Assembly: GCA_032718475.1 (NCBI GenBank)
Contig: JAUCBJ010002788.1
Location: 38,910 to 102,909 of the forward strand
Direction: 5' to 3'
Source: Nemertoderma westbladi
Lineage: Eukaryota > Xenacoelomorpha > Nemertodermatida > Nemertodermatidae
DNA length: 64,000 nucleotides
Below are positions 1 through 10,205 of this stretch, in pieces; position 1 is the stretch's first letter; every line of letters begins with the position of its first letter. The notes beneath the pieces were generated by a model. The model saw only the letters and a list, made by a program, of their open reading frames with translations, had not been told where the DNA came from and ran no database searches. The position numbers and the translations under genes were made by a program.

Positions 1-1098
1 GATGACTACGATAAGACGCTGCGCAGCGCACTGGAATCCGTTTCCAACACCCGGATTAACGACTCAGCTTGGAAGCAAGCATGCCTGCCGGCCCGGATGG
101 GAGGCCTCGGTATTAGTTCAGCCACATTGCTCGCACCACCTGCCTTCTTGGCATCCGCGGCTATGTGTGAGGAACTCTCTAGCCGACTCTTCACCACTTC
201 TCAGCGCAGCCCAGACCAAACATTGGAAATCGCAATGGATCTATGGAAATCCTCAGTCACACCGGAATCAGTGCCACCAACTAGCACCAACCAGAAATCT
301 TGGACAACACCAATCCACGAAGTCAACCTTGCTTCACTTCACACCTCCGCCTCACCCCACGATATTGCCCGGCTCAACTCGGTGGAAGACCCAACCGCAG
401 GTTGTTGGCTCGATGCTATTCCAAGTTCTGCTTTGGGCCTCAAGTTAACGGACGCTCAGTTCAGGATCTCCATTGCGACCCGCCTCGGATGCCAGGTTAC
501 CGAGCCCCATGAGTGTACCAGGTGTGGCACTGCTGTTGAAGCTGACGGCCTACACGGACTCTCGTGCCAACGAAGCGCTGGCCGGTTGCCTCGCCACACA
601 ATGATCAATGAGATCGTAAAGCGGGCACTGGCTAGCTGTGACGTACCATCCATCCTAGAACCACCGGGTCTATGCCGAGGGGATGGCAAACGAGTAGACG
701 GTATGTCCCTAGTCCCTTGGTCCAGGGGCAAAACGCTGACATGGGACGCCACGGTTGTACACCCACTCGCCCAAAGCCACCTGGCAACAAGCATACATAC
801 CGGCGGACGTGCTGCTGAAAACCAGGAAACCCTCAAGATCAGGAAATATCAGGAGCTTATTGACCAGGGTTTCCTGTTCACGCCAGTCGCCTTTGAAACG
901 TTTGGTCGCCCCGGTCCGGCAACGGAAGTTTTCCTGAAGGAGGTCGGTAGGAGGATACATTTATCAACACAGGATCCTCGCTCTCATCGTTTCCTGCTTC
1001 AGCGCATCGCGGTCGCAATACTCGTTGGGAACTCGGCCGCAGTCCTCGGTACAGTTGAATCTCCGTCAGAGGGCCTATTCGATATCCTAGGCATCTAG
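1..1098 (+). CDS. LINE ORF, C-terminal part (RT tail plus restriction-like-endonuclease-type domain), cut by window start
   Basis: The frame is open from the first base to the TAG at 1096-1098, so the start lies outside the window. Seen: an 'LPARMGGLGISSA' segment near codon 30, typical of the region downstream of the RT palm in invertebrate non-LTR elements; a Cys/His cluster CX2CX9HX4C (nt 514-570); then Asp codons at 697-699 and 745-747, 15 residues apart, and 'KIRKYQ' further on. From memory, the family normally reads Arg-Pro-Asp at the first Asp; here it is Arg-Val-Asp. The Cys/His cluster followed by spaced acidic residues fits the restriction-like endonuclease of site-selective LINEs; that assignment is inference. 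No stop or frameshift interrupts it, so the copy may be fairly young. Clade uncertain. Confidence 0.8.
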   Translation, partial: DDYDKTLRSALESVSNTRINDSAWKQACLPARMGGLGISSATLLAPPAFLASAAMCEELSSRLFTTSQRSPDQTLEIAMDLWKSSVTPESVPPTSTNQKSWTTPIHEVNLASLHTSASPHDIARLNSVEDPTAGCWLDAIPSSALGLKLTDAQFRISIATRLGCQVTEPHECTRCGTAVEADGLHGLSCQRSAGRLPRHTMINEIVKRALASCDVPSILEPPGLCRGDGKRVDGMSLVPWSRGKTLTWDATVVHPLAQSHLATSIHTGGRAAENQETLKIRKYQELIDQGFLFTPVAFETFGRPGPATEVFLKEVGRRIHLSTQDPRSHRFLLQRIAVAILVGNSAAVLGTVESPSEGLFDILGI

Positions 1099-1630
1099 AT
1101 TGCACCTCTTCCGGCACCTGGACTATATATATGAAGGAAGAAGGAAGGGCAGACTGACAGAAGGGCCAATAGCAAAGCAATCTGTTAATGGTGATGGACA
1201 TAAAAGACAGTTGCAAAGAACTGTAACTTTATAGCAAGAAGAATAGGATGGGTTATTTGAATTGTTGGGACAAGCACCGACCACTATAATATCTTATTGT
1301 TTACATTATTTAATTATTAATATTAATATAATTTAGGTTGATCATAATATAAAATAAAGAAAGATTAATATTTAAAGCTTAACATAATGATGCTAAAAAT
1401 AAGAATACAGTAATTTATTATTATTCCTGAATTATTGAAGTGTATTTTGTTATCCCCTAGTAAAAAAAATGAATAGCAGCCTTTCACAATTTTTGAAATT
1501 CAGCTGTTACTTAATTGTGTGTAGAGATTTTCTGTTTAATATCAATATTATTATAATTATTATGCAGTACAAACAAATGTACGGGAAGATGCAGCTTCAC
1601 TTTAGATTCATACCCTTACTTGTTCCGTAG
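1099..1630 (+). other. LINE 3' tail and AT-rich non-coding sequence
   Basis: After the LINE stop codon come about 160 bases of mixed composition, probably the LINE 3' UTR, then AT-rich sequence with no open frame. It is presumed intron of the ShKT gene, ending at the splice acceptor at 1629-1630. Confidence 0.4.
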
Positions 1631-1759
1631 CTTGTGTTGAACAACCTGACTTTGATGCATACCAATGCAGCGGATGGGCGGCCATGGGAGAGTGCACTGC
1701 TAATGCTAGTTGGATGTACACCCATTGCCAGACGTCATGTAACAAGTGTAATGATGGGG
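1631..1759 (+). CDS. ShKT-domain protein, penultimate exon (one ShKT module)
   Basis: The exon is bounded by an AG acceptor (1629-1630) and a strong GTAAGT donor at 1760. It is 129 nt and phase 1 at both ends, as expected for a domain-sized shuffled exon. Its translation has the six-cysteine ShKT pattern: Cys-Val-Glu-Gln, 'YQCSGWAAMGEC', 'NASWMYTHC', 'TSCNKC', with the usual Trp, Gly-Glu-Cys and Trp-Met positions. ShKT modules are small disulfide-knit extracellular domains, found singly in channel-blocking peptides and in tandem or fused to metalloproteases and oxidoreductases in animals. The parent protein cannot be named because earlier exons lie outside the window. Joined to the next exon, the split codon is GGT (Gly), so the frame is preserved. 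Confidence 0.82.
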
Positions 1760-1877
1760 GTAAGTTGTATTTGTAGTAGGCCCTACAGTAGGCAGTGGTG
1801 GTGGAGCCTTAGCCTATACCACACACATACCTTACTTAGGGCACATTTCTATGGCAGGTCTGTCTACTGCAGTGTTT

Positions 1878-2011
1878 ATTGAATGTACCGACATACTGAC
1901 TAACAGGGGTTTGATGTATATATTAACTTAAAGGTAAACACTAGTGTTTACCTTAAAGTTAATATATACATACATCAAACCTCTGTTAGTCAGTATGTCG
2001 GTACATTCAAT
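1878..2011. repeat. 134-bp fold-back (inverted repeat)
   Basis: Left arm begins ATTGAATGTACCGACATACT and the right arm ends with its reverse complement. The arms are about 60 nt with a few mismatches around a central ACTAGT. A piece of the right arm (GTGTTTACCTTAAAGTTAAT) recurs near 2728-2747. Confidence 0.85.
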
Positions 2012-2511
2012 TATCACATATGAATATAGAGCAGAACTCCGGCATCACTGCATGTTGTTAAATCTTATATAATTTTTGTGCTGTGTGTTTGCTCTAGCAA
2101 ACTACCAGTTTTCCATTGGTAACATGTTTACTTACCGTAGGCCTATAGGGTTCCAATGTTCTGAGGTCTGAAGTCTGTTTGGGCTGAGTGGTAACTGAGT
2201 TGATGGTGCGATTAATTTAGGTCAATGGTGCAATATAGTTAGGCTTGGCTAATTCCCTGTCCAGCTGATGAGGTGTCGAGGATTAGCGCGTACTGGTCCT
2301 AGAAGCCGAAACGCAACCATATTTTTAACAAATTAATTATTTTTGTCTTAGTCCTACCTCTTTCACGGCGACAAAAATGTCATATATTTTCTTATAGAAT
2401 ATAGGCTTAGCTTTTGTGCAGTTTAATACCGGTATCACTTAGTGTATGGCAGTTAGGTTTTAGGGTTAGGGTTGCGATACATACTTGTATGTGGAGCATG
2501 TTTTAATATAT

Positions 2512-2697
2512 TTTGTTTGTGGTTTTTGTTTGTTTTGTTTTGTGTTCCTTGATGGCCTTAGGGTCTGGAAGGTATTTTTGGGCTTAATGTCCTGATATTA
2601 TACTTTTGTTTGTGTTTTTTGTTTGTTTTGTTTTGTGTTCCTTGATGGCCTTAGGGTCTGGAAGGTATTTTGGGCTTAATGTCCTGATTCTATATTT
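2512..2697. repeat. Two tandem copies of a 93-bp unit
   Basis: 'GTTCCTTGATGGCCTTAGGG' occurs at 2544 and again at 2637, with the GTTTGTTTTG-rich flanks duplicated as well; near-identical copies. Confidence 0.85.
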
Positions 2698-3462
2698 TTT
2701 TTGTAGTTAAAGGGTGTAAGACTCTAGTGTTTACCTTAAAGTTAATATATACTGCAGTGTTTGTCTGTCAGTGACATGTCACTTTTGTCAAATAAACTTT
2801 CTATCTCCATTAATAACTGTCGTTTTTTTATTTTACAATAATATTATCTACTAGTAACGACGGGTTGACAATATAGTTAAAATGAAACAAGCATATTCAA
2901 TTAGTCCTACTAAATACCACCCATATCTGTAGATAAGTATCCAGAACAACCAATAGGAAAGTGGTTGAACCCTCCTAGCCATCCATCCGAAGTGGTTCAA
3001 CCCTCCTACCCCTCCATTGATTCAAGCCTCCCACATTACTCCATTTTTTGAAAAATGCATTGTGTACGAAAAGTGCAGACCAGTGACGTAATCATCCAAA
3101 CCTAATTTTGAATCTGATTAATTTCTCCACCAGAAAAGTATCACATTTATTGGTGAATTGTCATATCATTTAAATAGGAGGGATCCAAAACGGAGGTATC
3201 AGTTCTAGAAAACACGTGGCAAAAGTAAACTTTTCTTCATAGCAAAACAACATGTAGGCTAGTGTTGGACTAATTACAACAGTAGGTGCAGTTTTTAGTT
3301 GTCTATCTAATTGTGTATCCATGGAAACGCCAAACCCAAGCGTTCTCCTTTAAATTGCACTGATTCACCTTTCCTCACGGTTCAACCCTCCCTGCTCTCC
3401 CCCCTACCTCAAAACACGAACTATAATAATGAACTTTTTAATTTATTTTTTTGTCCAAATAG

Positions 3463-3584
3463 GTTGCGTCCAACACCCTGATCTTGAAACACTCTGTGAT
3501 GTTTGGGCAGCCGGTGGTGAGTGCGGAAACAACCCTGGCTACATGTATTCCTGGTGCCAGACAAGTTGCAACAAATGTGGATAA
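3463..3584 (+). CDS. ShKT-domain protein, terminal exon (second ShKT module and stop)
   Basis: It follows an AG acceptor at 3461-3462, phase 1, and ends at TAA (3582-3584). The translation again shows six spaced cysteines (CVQHPDLETLC, 'WAAGGEC', 'YMYSWC', 'TSCNKCG'). The two modules share the Trp-Ala, Gly-Glu-Cys and CQTSCNKC features, so they are tandem duplicates within one protein that ends one residue after the last cysteine. Such proteins are secreted. Upstream exons, including any signal peptide, are outside the window. Confidence 0.85.
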
Positions 3585-3588
3585 AGTC

Positions 3589-3594
3589 AATAAA
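3589..3594 (+). promoter_or_regulatory. Polyadenylation signal of the ShKT gene
   Basis: AATAAA five bases after the TAA stop. The 3' UTR would be very short; a T-rich stretch follows. Confidence 0.55.
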
Positions 3595-3599
3595 ATTCT

Positions 3600-4600
3600 T
3601 CATGGTATGAAACATATCAACTGTTTAAAATAAACAAACAATGGTGATGGTATCAAATCTGCAAAAAATTCATGAAATTGAAACAAACTTTAAGTAAATT
3701 ATTTAGGTGAAGGTTGAAGATATTATTTACATTATTGGTGAAGGGAAAACCATCCTAGTGTAGAGTATATTATAACACACGACACGATTTAAGTCACTTC
3801 TTACTAACAATATTATTTATATCGCGTTGTGGCATATTTTCAACTGACAAGATGTTCGATTTGAGTTTTATGGTGTGTTTGACATGGAAATAACATATAC
3901 ACACATACACATATAACTATAACACATATATATATATTATATATATATATAATAGATGTACAATGCAGCATGTGGTGTCAATGGATTATATGAATAATGG
4001 CTTATTGGTTGCATCATGATATATACATAGTGACACCGTGGCTGCGGCAGGTTGTATTTTGGCTGCAATGTAGCCATATGGTCTTTCTAAAATATCCGCA
4101 TTCTTTTGGCTGCAAAAAGCCTGGTTACTACAGTGGCTGCAATTTAAATTTTTGGGTCAATTATTATCTCGATATATACATTTTGGTGAATTATATAGAT
4201 ATTTTGCTGAATTATATAGATATTCTTGTATAAATAATGGCTTATTGGCTGCCGCTTATTTTCACAACAATGGCTGCATAAAATCTTGAACTAATGTATG
4301 TGCTGCATTAGGTATTACTGTTATGAGAGAACTGGAAGGGAGAATACTGGAGGAGGGGCCTATAGTAGATGTGTTGTGTATTAGTAAGTCCTTATTGTAA
4401 GTCCTAACTTAAGATTATTTATATCTGGGTATTCCTGGTCGGGTTATCATTTCCGATGTTAATTATAATAATGATTGAGGGACTGTCATTATTTCTGTCA
4501 GTCAAAAACGATAATGATAACATACAGTAGTACACCAGCGACCTGAAATTTTTGCTTCTTGGGAATTTCCTCATCTATTTTCCGATGTCCTTTTTAACGT
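3600..4600. other. AT-rich non-coding sequence with GGCTGCA motifs
   Basis: No coding frame recognised. It holds an AT microsatellite (about 3928-3955) and recurring GGCTGCA words between 4040 and 4310. The same word marks the tandem block downstream. Confidence 0.5.
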
Positions 4601-7049
4601 TTTAAAGAATATTGATTGTTTGCCAATGTTGATCGCTCTGCCTAACAATCAATAATCTATATAGAGGCACACCTTCGCCCAATGTAAGATTTTATTATGG
4701 GGTTTTTCTTGTAATGGTGATTTAATTTCGATTTTTATTTTTAATCAGTGTTAGTACGGGAACCTTATAAGAATGCTGACAACATTTAGACTCAGCTTAG
4801 TATTTCACATCATAATATCCATACTTATACTTTATTACCTCCTACAGTATATTTTGACAATATTGAAGATAAACTTTAACTTTATTGTAGCCTATGAATA
4901 GTATGTATCTACAATACTACTGTATCTTGCTGTACCTAGATTTTTAACGAAGTGTCATTTTGCTGCAAATTTATTAGCCATGCTTTATACTATTAACATA
5001 CAAATAGCTGCAATTTTGAATATTCGAGTTGGCCTATTACTGACCATACAATGCCATGTATAAGAAGTAAAATGGCTGCAACGTTCATTAAATTAATAAT
5101 TTAGTGAAAAGTAAATTGGCTGCACATTTTCAATATCTTCATTGTTCAGAGTAACTGTAGCTCCCAACATACTGTGGTGTTAGTGTATAAGGAGCATCAG
5201 TGATTGATTAGCCAATGTTCATGGTGATTTTGTCATTAATGTACTGATTCTTGAGAGCGGGGAAACTTCAGAAAAATTGGGAAGACATATTTGAACTCAG
5301 CTTTCTACTGTATTTCACTTCAGAAACAATTTCCCTCCTATTAATTTACATGTAAAAAAACTTTATAGATTTCACTGTTTCAAAGAACTACGCTACAATA
5401 TCTAAGTTATATTTCCTGTACCTAGCGTTTATGATGAAGTTGTCTTTTGGCTGCAAATTCCTAGGCAATTCTATACAATTTAACTTACAAATTGCTGCAA
5501 TCTTAAATAAATCACTTGGCCTCTACAATGCAGTGTAAAAGAAGTAAAATGGCTGCACCGTTCATAAATTAATCATTTATTGAATATTAATGGGGCTGCA
5601 TTTTTATCTATATCATCTTTGTAGGTGCGGTATACAAATGGCTTCGATTACTGGATAATTACTTGAGAGCTTACCAGTATACAGATGGTTGCATTACCAA
5701 CGTAGTAGTTTTACCGATAATATATATTTTTTTGACCTTTTGCATACTCATGAGGTCCAAAAATATTATTTTTTTTAAAACAGAAAAGATTCCTATGGAG
5801 TCATTTCGCTATACTGATTATTATTATTATTATTCCCGGATTACGCCCCGGTGGCTGTAATTAGTAAAATGGTCTGACGATATGAAATAAAATATACAGA
5901 CAAGAATTTACAAAAGTTACAATTATACCATTATTATTAAAATAATACAATTATAATATTATAATACGGCGTAGCTAATGTAAGCTAAGATCTAGAACAG
6001 ATATATATCTAGAATTAAGATCTATATGGGTCTCATTCGAATACAGTGAACATATCTTCAATTGTTTAGCACGAAATCATCCAAATTAACAATTAATAAA
6101 TTAAGGGACATGTATAAACACTTTTTATTAACGTTAAAATGTAGGCACAGTGTACTAGTGTACAGTGTACATGTGTACTAGATTACTGTACTAGTGCTGG
6201 GAGAAATAGTAACTTTAGCGCCTAACATACAGTACAGTACTGTGGTTGTTAGTGTAGGCCTATAGGGATCACCACTGATTTGCCAATGTTCATGGTGAAT
6301 TTGTCATTAATGTGTAGTGATTCTTGAGTGCGGGAAACTCTTAGAAAAATTGTGGCAACAGATTTTAACTCATCTTACCATTTCACTTCAGAAACAATGT
6401 CCCTCCTATTAATTTACAATATATAAAAAAAAAACTTTATATAATTTACTGATTCAATGAACTACGGTACAATATCTAAGTTATATTTCCTGTACCTAGT
6501 GTTTATGAAGAAGTTGTCTTTTGGCTGCAAATTCATAGGCAATTCTATACAATTTAACTTACAAATTGCTGCAATCTTAAATAAATCATTTGGCCTCTAC
6601 AATGCAGTGTAAAAGAAGTAAAATGGCTGCACCGTAGATTAAATTAATAATTTATTGAATATTAATGTGGCTGCATTTTTATCTATATCATCTTTGTAGG
6701 TGCGGTATACAAATGGCTTCGATTACTGGATAATTACTTGAGAGCTTACCAGTATACAGATGGTTGCATTACCAACGTAGTAGTTTTACCGATAATATAT
6801 ATTTTTTGACCTTTTTGCATACTCATGAGGTCCAAAAATATTATTTTTTTTAAAAATGAAGAGTTTCCTATGGAGTCATTTCCCAGTGCTAAAATGTACC
6901 AACAGTACAGTATACACTTGTTGCAAAGTGTCTGTGGCTTTATTTTCTCTCACTCAATTTATTTGTTCGTGAAATAATTCATTCTGATTACTATATACTA
7001 CTGTAGTGCTAGGAGAAATTGTAACATTATCGACCAACGTAGTTGTTAT

Positions 7050-7377
7050 GTGGGGCGAGCCACGAAGTGAGCGAAGCCTTAGCATATGGGTGCCATTGGC
7101 GAGTTGTCTGTCGTCGTCGTCTGTCGTCGTCGTCGTAAATTTTTGATCGCTAATAACTCGGTTATTCCTCGATGAAATTAAACGAAACTTGGTACGGCTA
7201 TGTAGTCCGTCAAAAGTTTATAAAGAATCTGAAGTTTGTTCAAAAACGAACGAACGCAACGAGGCACAAGAGGAGGACGAGTATTGTGTTGAAGACTTCT
7301 TACTAACGGTAGACAACTCGTTAATGGTGCCCATATGCTAAAGGCTTTGCTCACTTCGTGCTGCGCGAAGACCCCAC
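7050..7377. mobile_element. MITE-like element, 328 bp with ~60-bp terminal inverted repeats
   Basis: Left end GTGGGGCGAGCCACGAAGTG pairs with the reverse complement of the right end (GTGGGGTCTTCGCGCAGCAC) and stays paired through AGCATATGGG and GAGTTGTCT. TGTTAT lies directly left of it and again 5 nt to its right, a possible target duplication. The interior has no ORF. The paralogous repeat copies at 5170 and 6240 lack it, which gives an empty-site comparison. Superfamily not recognised. Confidence 0.75.
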
Positions 7378-7520
7378 GAAAGTGTTATTACTGTATAAGG
7401 AACATCAGTGATTAGCCAATGTTCATGGTGATTTTGTCATTACTGTAATATACTGATTCTTGAGTGTGGGAAACTTCAGAAAAATTCTACAATAGATTTG
7501 AACTGAACTTACTATTTCGC

Positions 7521-7584
7521 ATCAGCCACGTAATGTTCCTCCCATTTCCAATATTGGAAATGGGAGGAACATTACGTGGCTGAT
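7521..7584. repeat. Perfect 64-bp palindrome
   Basis: The 32-nt arms (left starts ATCAGCCACGTAATGTTCCT) are exact reverse complements with no spacer, centred between 7552 and 7553. It lies within the last partial copy of the tandem block. Confidence 0.95.
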
Positions 7585-7739
7585 ATGCTACGTATGTAAA
7601 AAAAAACTATATAGAATTCTGTTTGATTTTTTGGTTTGCCATCTCGCATAAGTGTGATCGGTACAATATCTAATCTAAAGTATAGTGGTTACAACTTTAG
7701 AGTGTACATTAAACTCAGCTTACTATTTCACATCAGAAA

Positions 7740-8715
7740 CGTAATGTCCTTCCCATTAATTGATAATATGTGAAAAAAATAACTATTTAAGTGGTGGCAA
7801 AGAAAGTAGACTTTTTTTGTCTGGCGAAATTTTTTGGCAAGCGTAGCGAAACAAATAAGAAAGCATGACAAAAAAATCTTACTTTTTACCTTTATTTGAC
7901 CTTCTGACAGTAGAGTCCTTCTCAAAAGCTTATAAAAAATATTTACTGACCTAGAGCTCTACATAGCTAACTACTTCAGTACTCTGTATATATTATATAT
8001 TCTACTTATACAACAATGTTTTGTTTGGTTTCATACACTGTGATAAACAGTAAGAGGTGCCGGTAGACATACAGTATAAAATTAAATATATGGAAAAAGA
8101 AATAAACAAAAAACAAGTAGGCCTTCAGTATCTCTCGTATAATTATTGAATAATCATTGTCAATCAACGTGGTTCTCCAGCCAACAACCCCCCCCCCCCC
8201 TCCCCGCCGCCCTCCAATCTACAAATATATCCATTACTTTTAAATTCTATATAATGTAAATATAATGTTCTTCACAAAACCAGCACTTTTCCACTGGGTG
8301 GTAGCGCCTCCAGACCATCTTCATTATTGCATTGACTCAATATAAATCACCCCAATCATGATTCCTTTATCTCGCTTCACTCATTATAGATTTTGTGTTG
8401 GGGTTCATTTTGGTAATAATAACTCATATACATAAAAAGTGTTCTAGAACAAAATTATTTATCAAAATTGTTAGCTAACACGTGTTCATAACATTTATAA
8501 AAAAGTAGAAAAGACTAGCTAGTATAAAAAATCAATGTCATGGAAATTACTTTGAAATTTAATTCAACATAACTTTTTATATTAACAACAAAGTGTTATT
8601 TTTTGTCAAACTTGTTAACGACTTTGACAAAAAAGTGACTTAAGAACAAATTAACTTTATTGAATTCTGGTTGATTATTTGGTTATCTTAAGATTGAAAG
8701 AACTACGGTACAATA
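7740..8715. other. Non-coding AT-rich sequence with a poly-C tract
   Basis: No gene seen. A C-rich run (about 8187-8207) stands out, and traces of the ~1-kb unit reappear near 8640-8715 (GAACTACGGTACAATA). Confidence 0.5.
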
Positions 8716-9535
8716 CCTACTACTATTACTAAGTCGAGCGATCTCGGACAGTGGAAATGAGATCCTTCCAGGCTTCCCGATTCTCCATAGTTGTCGCAAT
8801 TTCGTTTCTCCCAAGTTCAGTATCCCTTTAAAGTTGATCTATATATGTTATGGCCGGTCGTCCACGACTACGCTTTCCATGAGTTGGTTGCCAGAAAAGT
8901 AGATCTGGTATGACCTCGTCTTTACTTCGCCAGCAGTGCCCACTGAATCTTAATCTGCGTTCACGGAGGGTGGTTGATACAGGTGGTATTGTACCATAAA
9001 GCTCGGCATTTGTCATGTGTTGTCTCCAGCTGATGTTTAGAGCTGCCCTTAGTAGTCTTGTGTAGCAACCATCAATTCGTTGTTCAAGTGATTTAGTCAG
9101 TGTCCAGGTCTCACCCCCGTATAAAAATACATTTTCCACTGTTGCTCGAAAGAACTTAGTCTTCAGGTGCCTGGGGAGATCTGATTTCCAGATGGTATCC
9201 ATTTTTGATAGAGCTGCCTAAGCCTTTGCTTTCCTAACTTCTATGTCCTTTTTGCTACTCTCTATCCATGATCCAAGGTACTGGAAGTCATCGACCTTCC
9301 TTAGTTTATTATTATCAATGGTTGTCAAGTTTCCATCAACATTAAAGGTCATGAATTCGGTCTTGGTAGCATTTATATGCAATCCAACCTCCTTAGCAGC
9401 CCTCTCCACTTTATTTAGTAGAAGCTGTGCATCTGCTAGCGTATTAGAGAGCAGGGCGATGTCATCCGCGAAGTCGGTGTCTGTGACTGTAGTTGCCGGA
9501 TATCTACTACTTCTGCGTCCTTGAAGTTCTCAAAC
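8716..9535 (-). pseudogene. LINE reverse transcriptase remnant (palm to C-terminus), 5'-truncated
   Basis: On the minus strand the frame gives TDFADDIAL, the RT catalytic box (FADD variant of YADD), at about 9465-9482. It continues with 'VGLHINATKTEFM', 'DDFQYLGSWIESS', 'FLYGGETWTLT' and 'RLRFSGHCWRS', the conserved tail of a widespread invertebrate LINE family. A stop codon near 9215 separates two open segments, and everything upstream of the catalytic box is missing. The 3' end on the minus strand is a short (GTA)n-type tail at about 8716-8732, as in the other LINE copies here. It sits inside a diverged copy of the ~1-kb repeat. Dead copy. Confidence 0.85.
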
Positions 9536-9539
9536 TCTG

Positions 9540-10205
9540 ACATAATGATAGCAATCATAAATGTAATGTGAAAAAGTTAAAACGGCATTGACAAATTTAT
9601 TTATCTGTTCTTAAGAGCGATTATAACTTTTGGGGTTCAAGTCTCCCTCACTCACCCTACCTATATACAGTACTTCATGTAACAAGTAATACTGTATGGC
9701 ATCGATACCTGCAGTATTATACGGTAATGTATTTCGCTGTTAGGTACAGTACATTAACCCAAAAATCATGGGAATGTAATTTTAACTGAAAGTGGTTTTT
9801 CTAAACACAATATAGAATGCGAGCAGCATAGGGTGCCATTATACATATATTGTATATTTGTAGCCAAAGAACCACAAAAAAAGTTATACATCTAGTATAT
9901 TATATATATATATATATATATATATCCAACACACAACCTTAGGGCCACTTATGGATGTAAGTAGGTGGCCTTATGGTTCTATTCAATATCCAACAGTGGC
10001 CCTATGGTCGGAAAGGTGGCCCTATGGTGTAATCGTGCCATGGGGCCACAGTGGCCCTATGGTATGAAGTAGTTGTAAGGCGTTATAAGGTCCTTTGGAC
10101 ATTAGGTGTTGCATCTTTAGGTCCTATGAATGGTGGTTATTAACCCCTGCGCTGTTAGGTTCTTTCATAATGCAGTAGTTTTATTTCTATTTAAAGCTGA
10201 TTATC
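9540..10205. other. Non-coding sequence: (TA)n microsatellite and GTGGCCCTATGG motif cluster
   Basis: TA repeat at about 9896-9926. From 9940 to 10070 the word GTGGCC(C/T)TATGG recurs at irregular 25-45-bp spacing, forming a degenerate minisatellite just left of the large array. No coding signal. Confidence 0.6.

Larger units (their letters stand above)
1760..3462 (+). other. Intron between the two ShKT exons
   Basis: It starts GTAAGT and ends AATAG, 1,703 nt, phase 1. It contains a fold-back repeat, a 93-bp tandem duplication and a two-unit TTAGGG run near 2462. No coding potential seen. Confidence 0.7.
4740..7730. repeat. Tandem block of ~1-kb diverged repeats
   Basis: Three to four related copies: about 4740-5150 (diverged), 5186-5860, 6255-6890, and a partial one from 7395. 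The anchor 'GCCAATGTTCATGGTGA' is at 5211, 6282 and 7414. The second and third copies are very similar over 600 bp, including 'AAGAAGTAAAATGGCTGCAC'. The period is 1,071 bp between the second and third; the next interval equals 804 bp once the MITE at 7050-7377 is removed. Confidence 0.8.

Noticed and set aside
2455-2475. Telomere-type TTAGGGTTAGGG
   Set aside because: Only two units inside an intron; no array.
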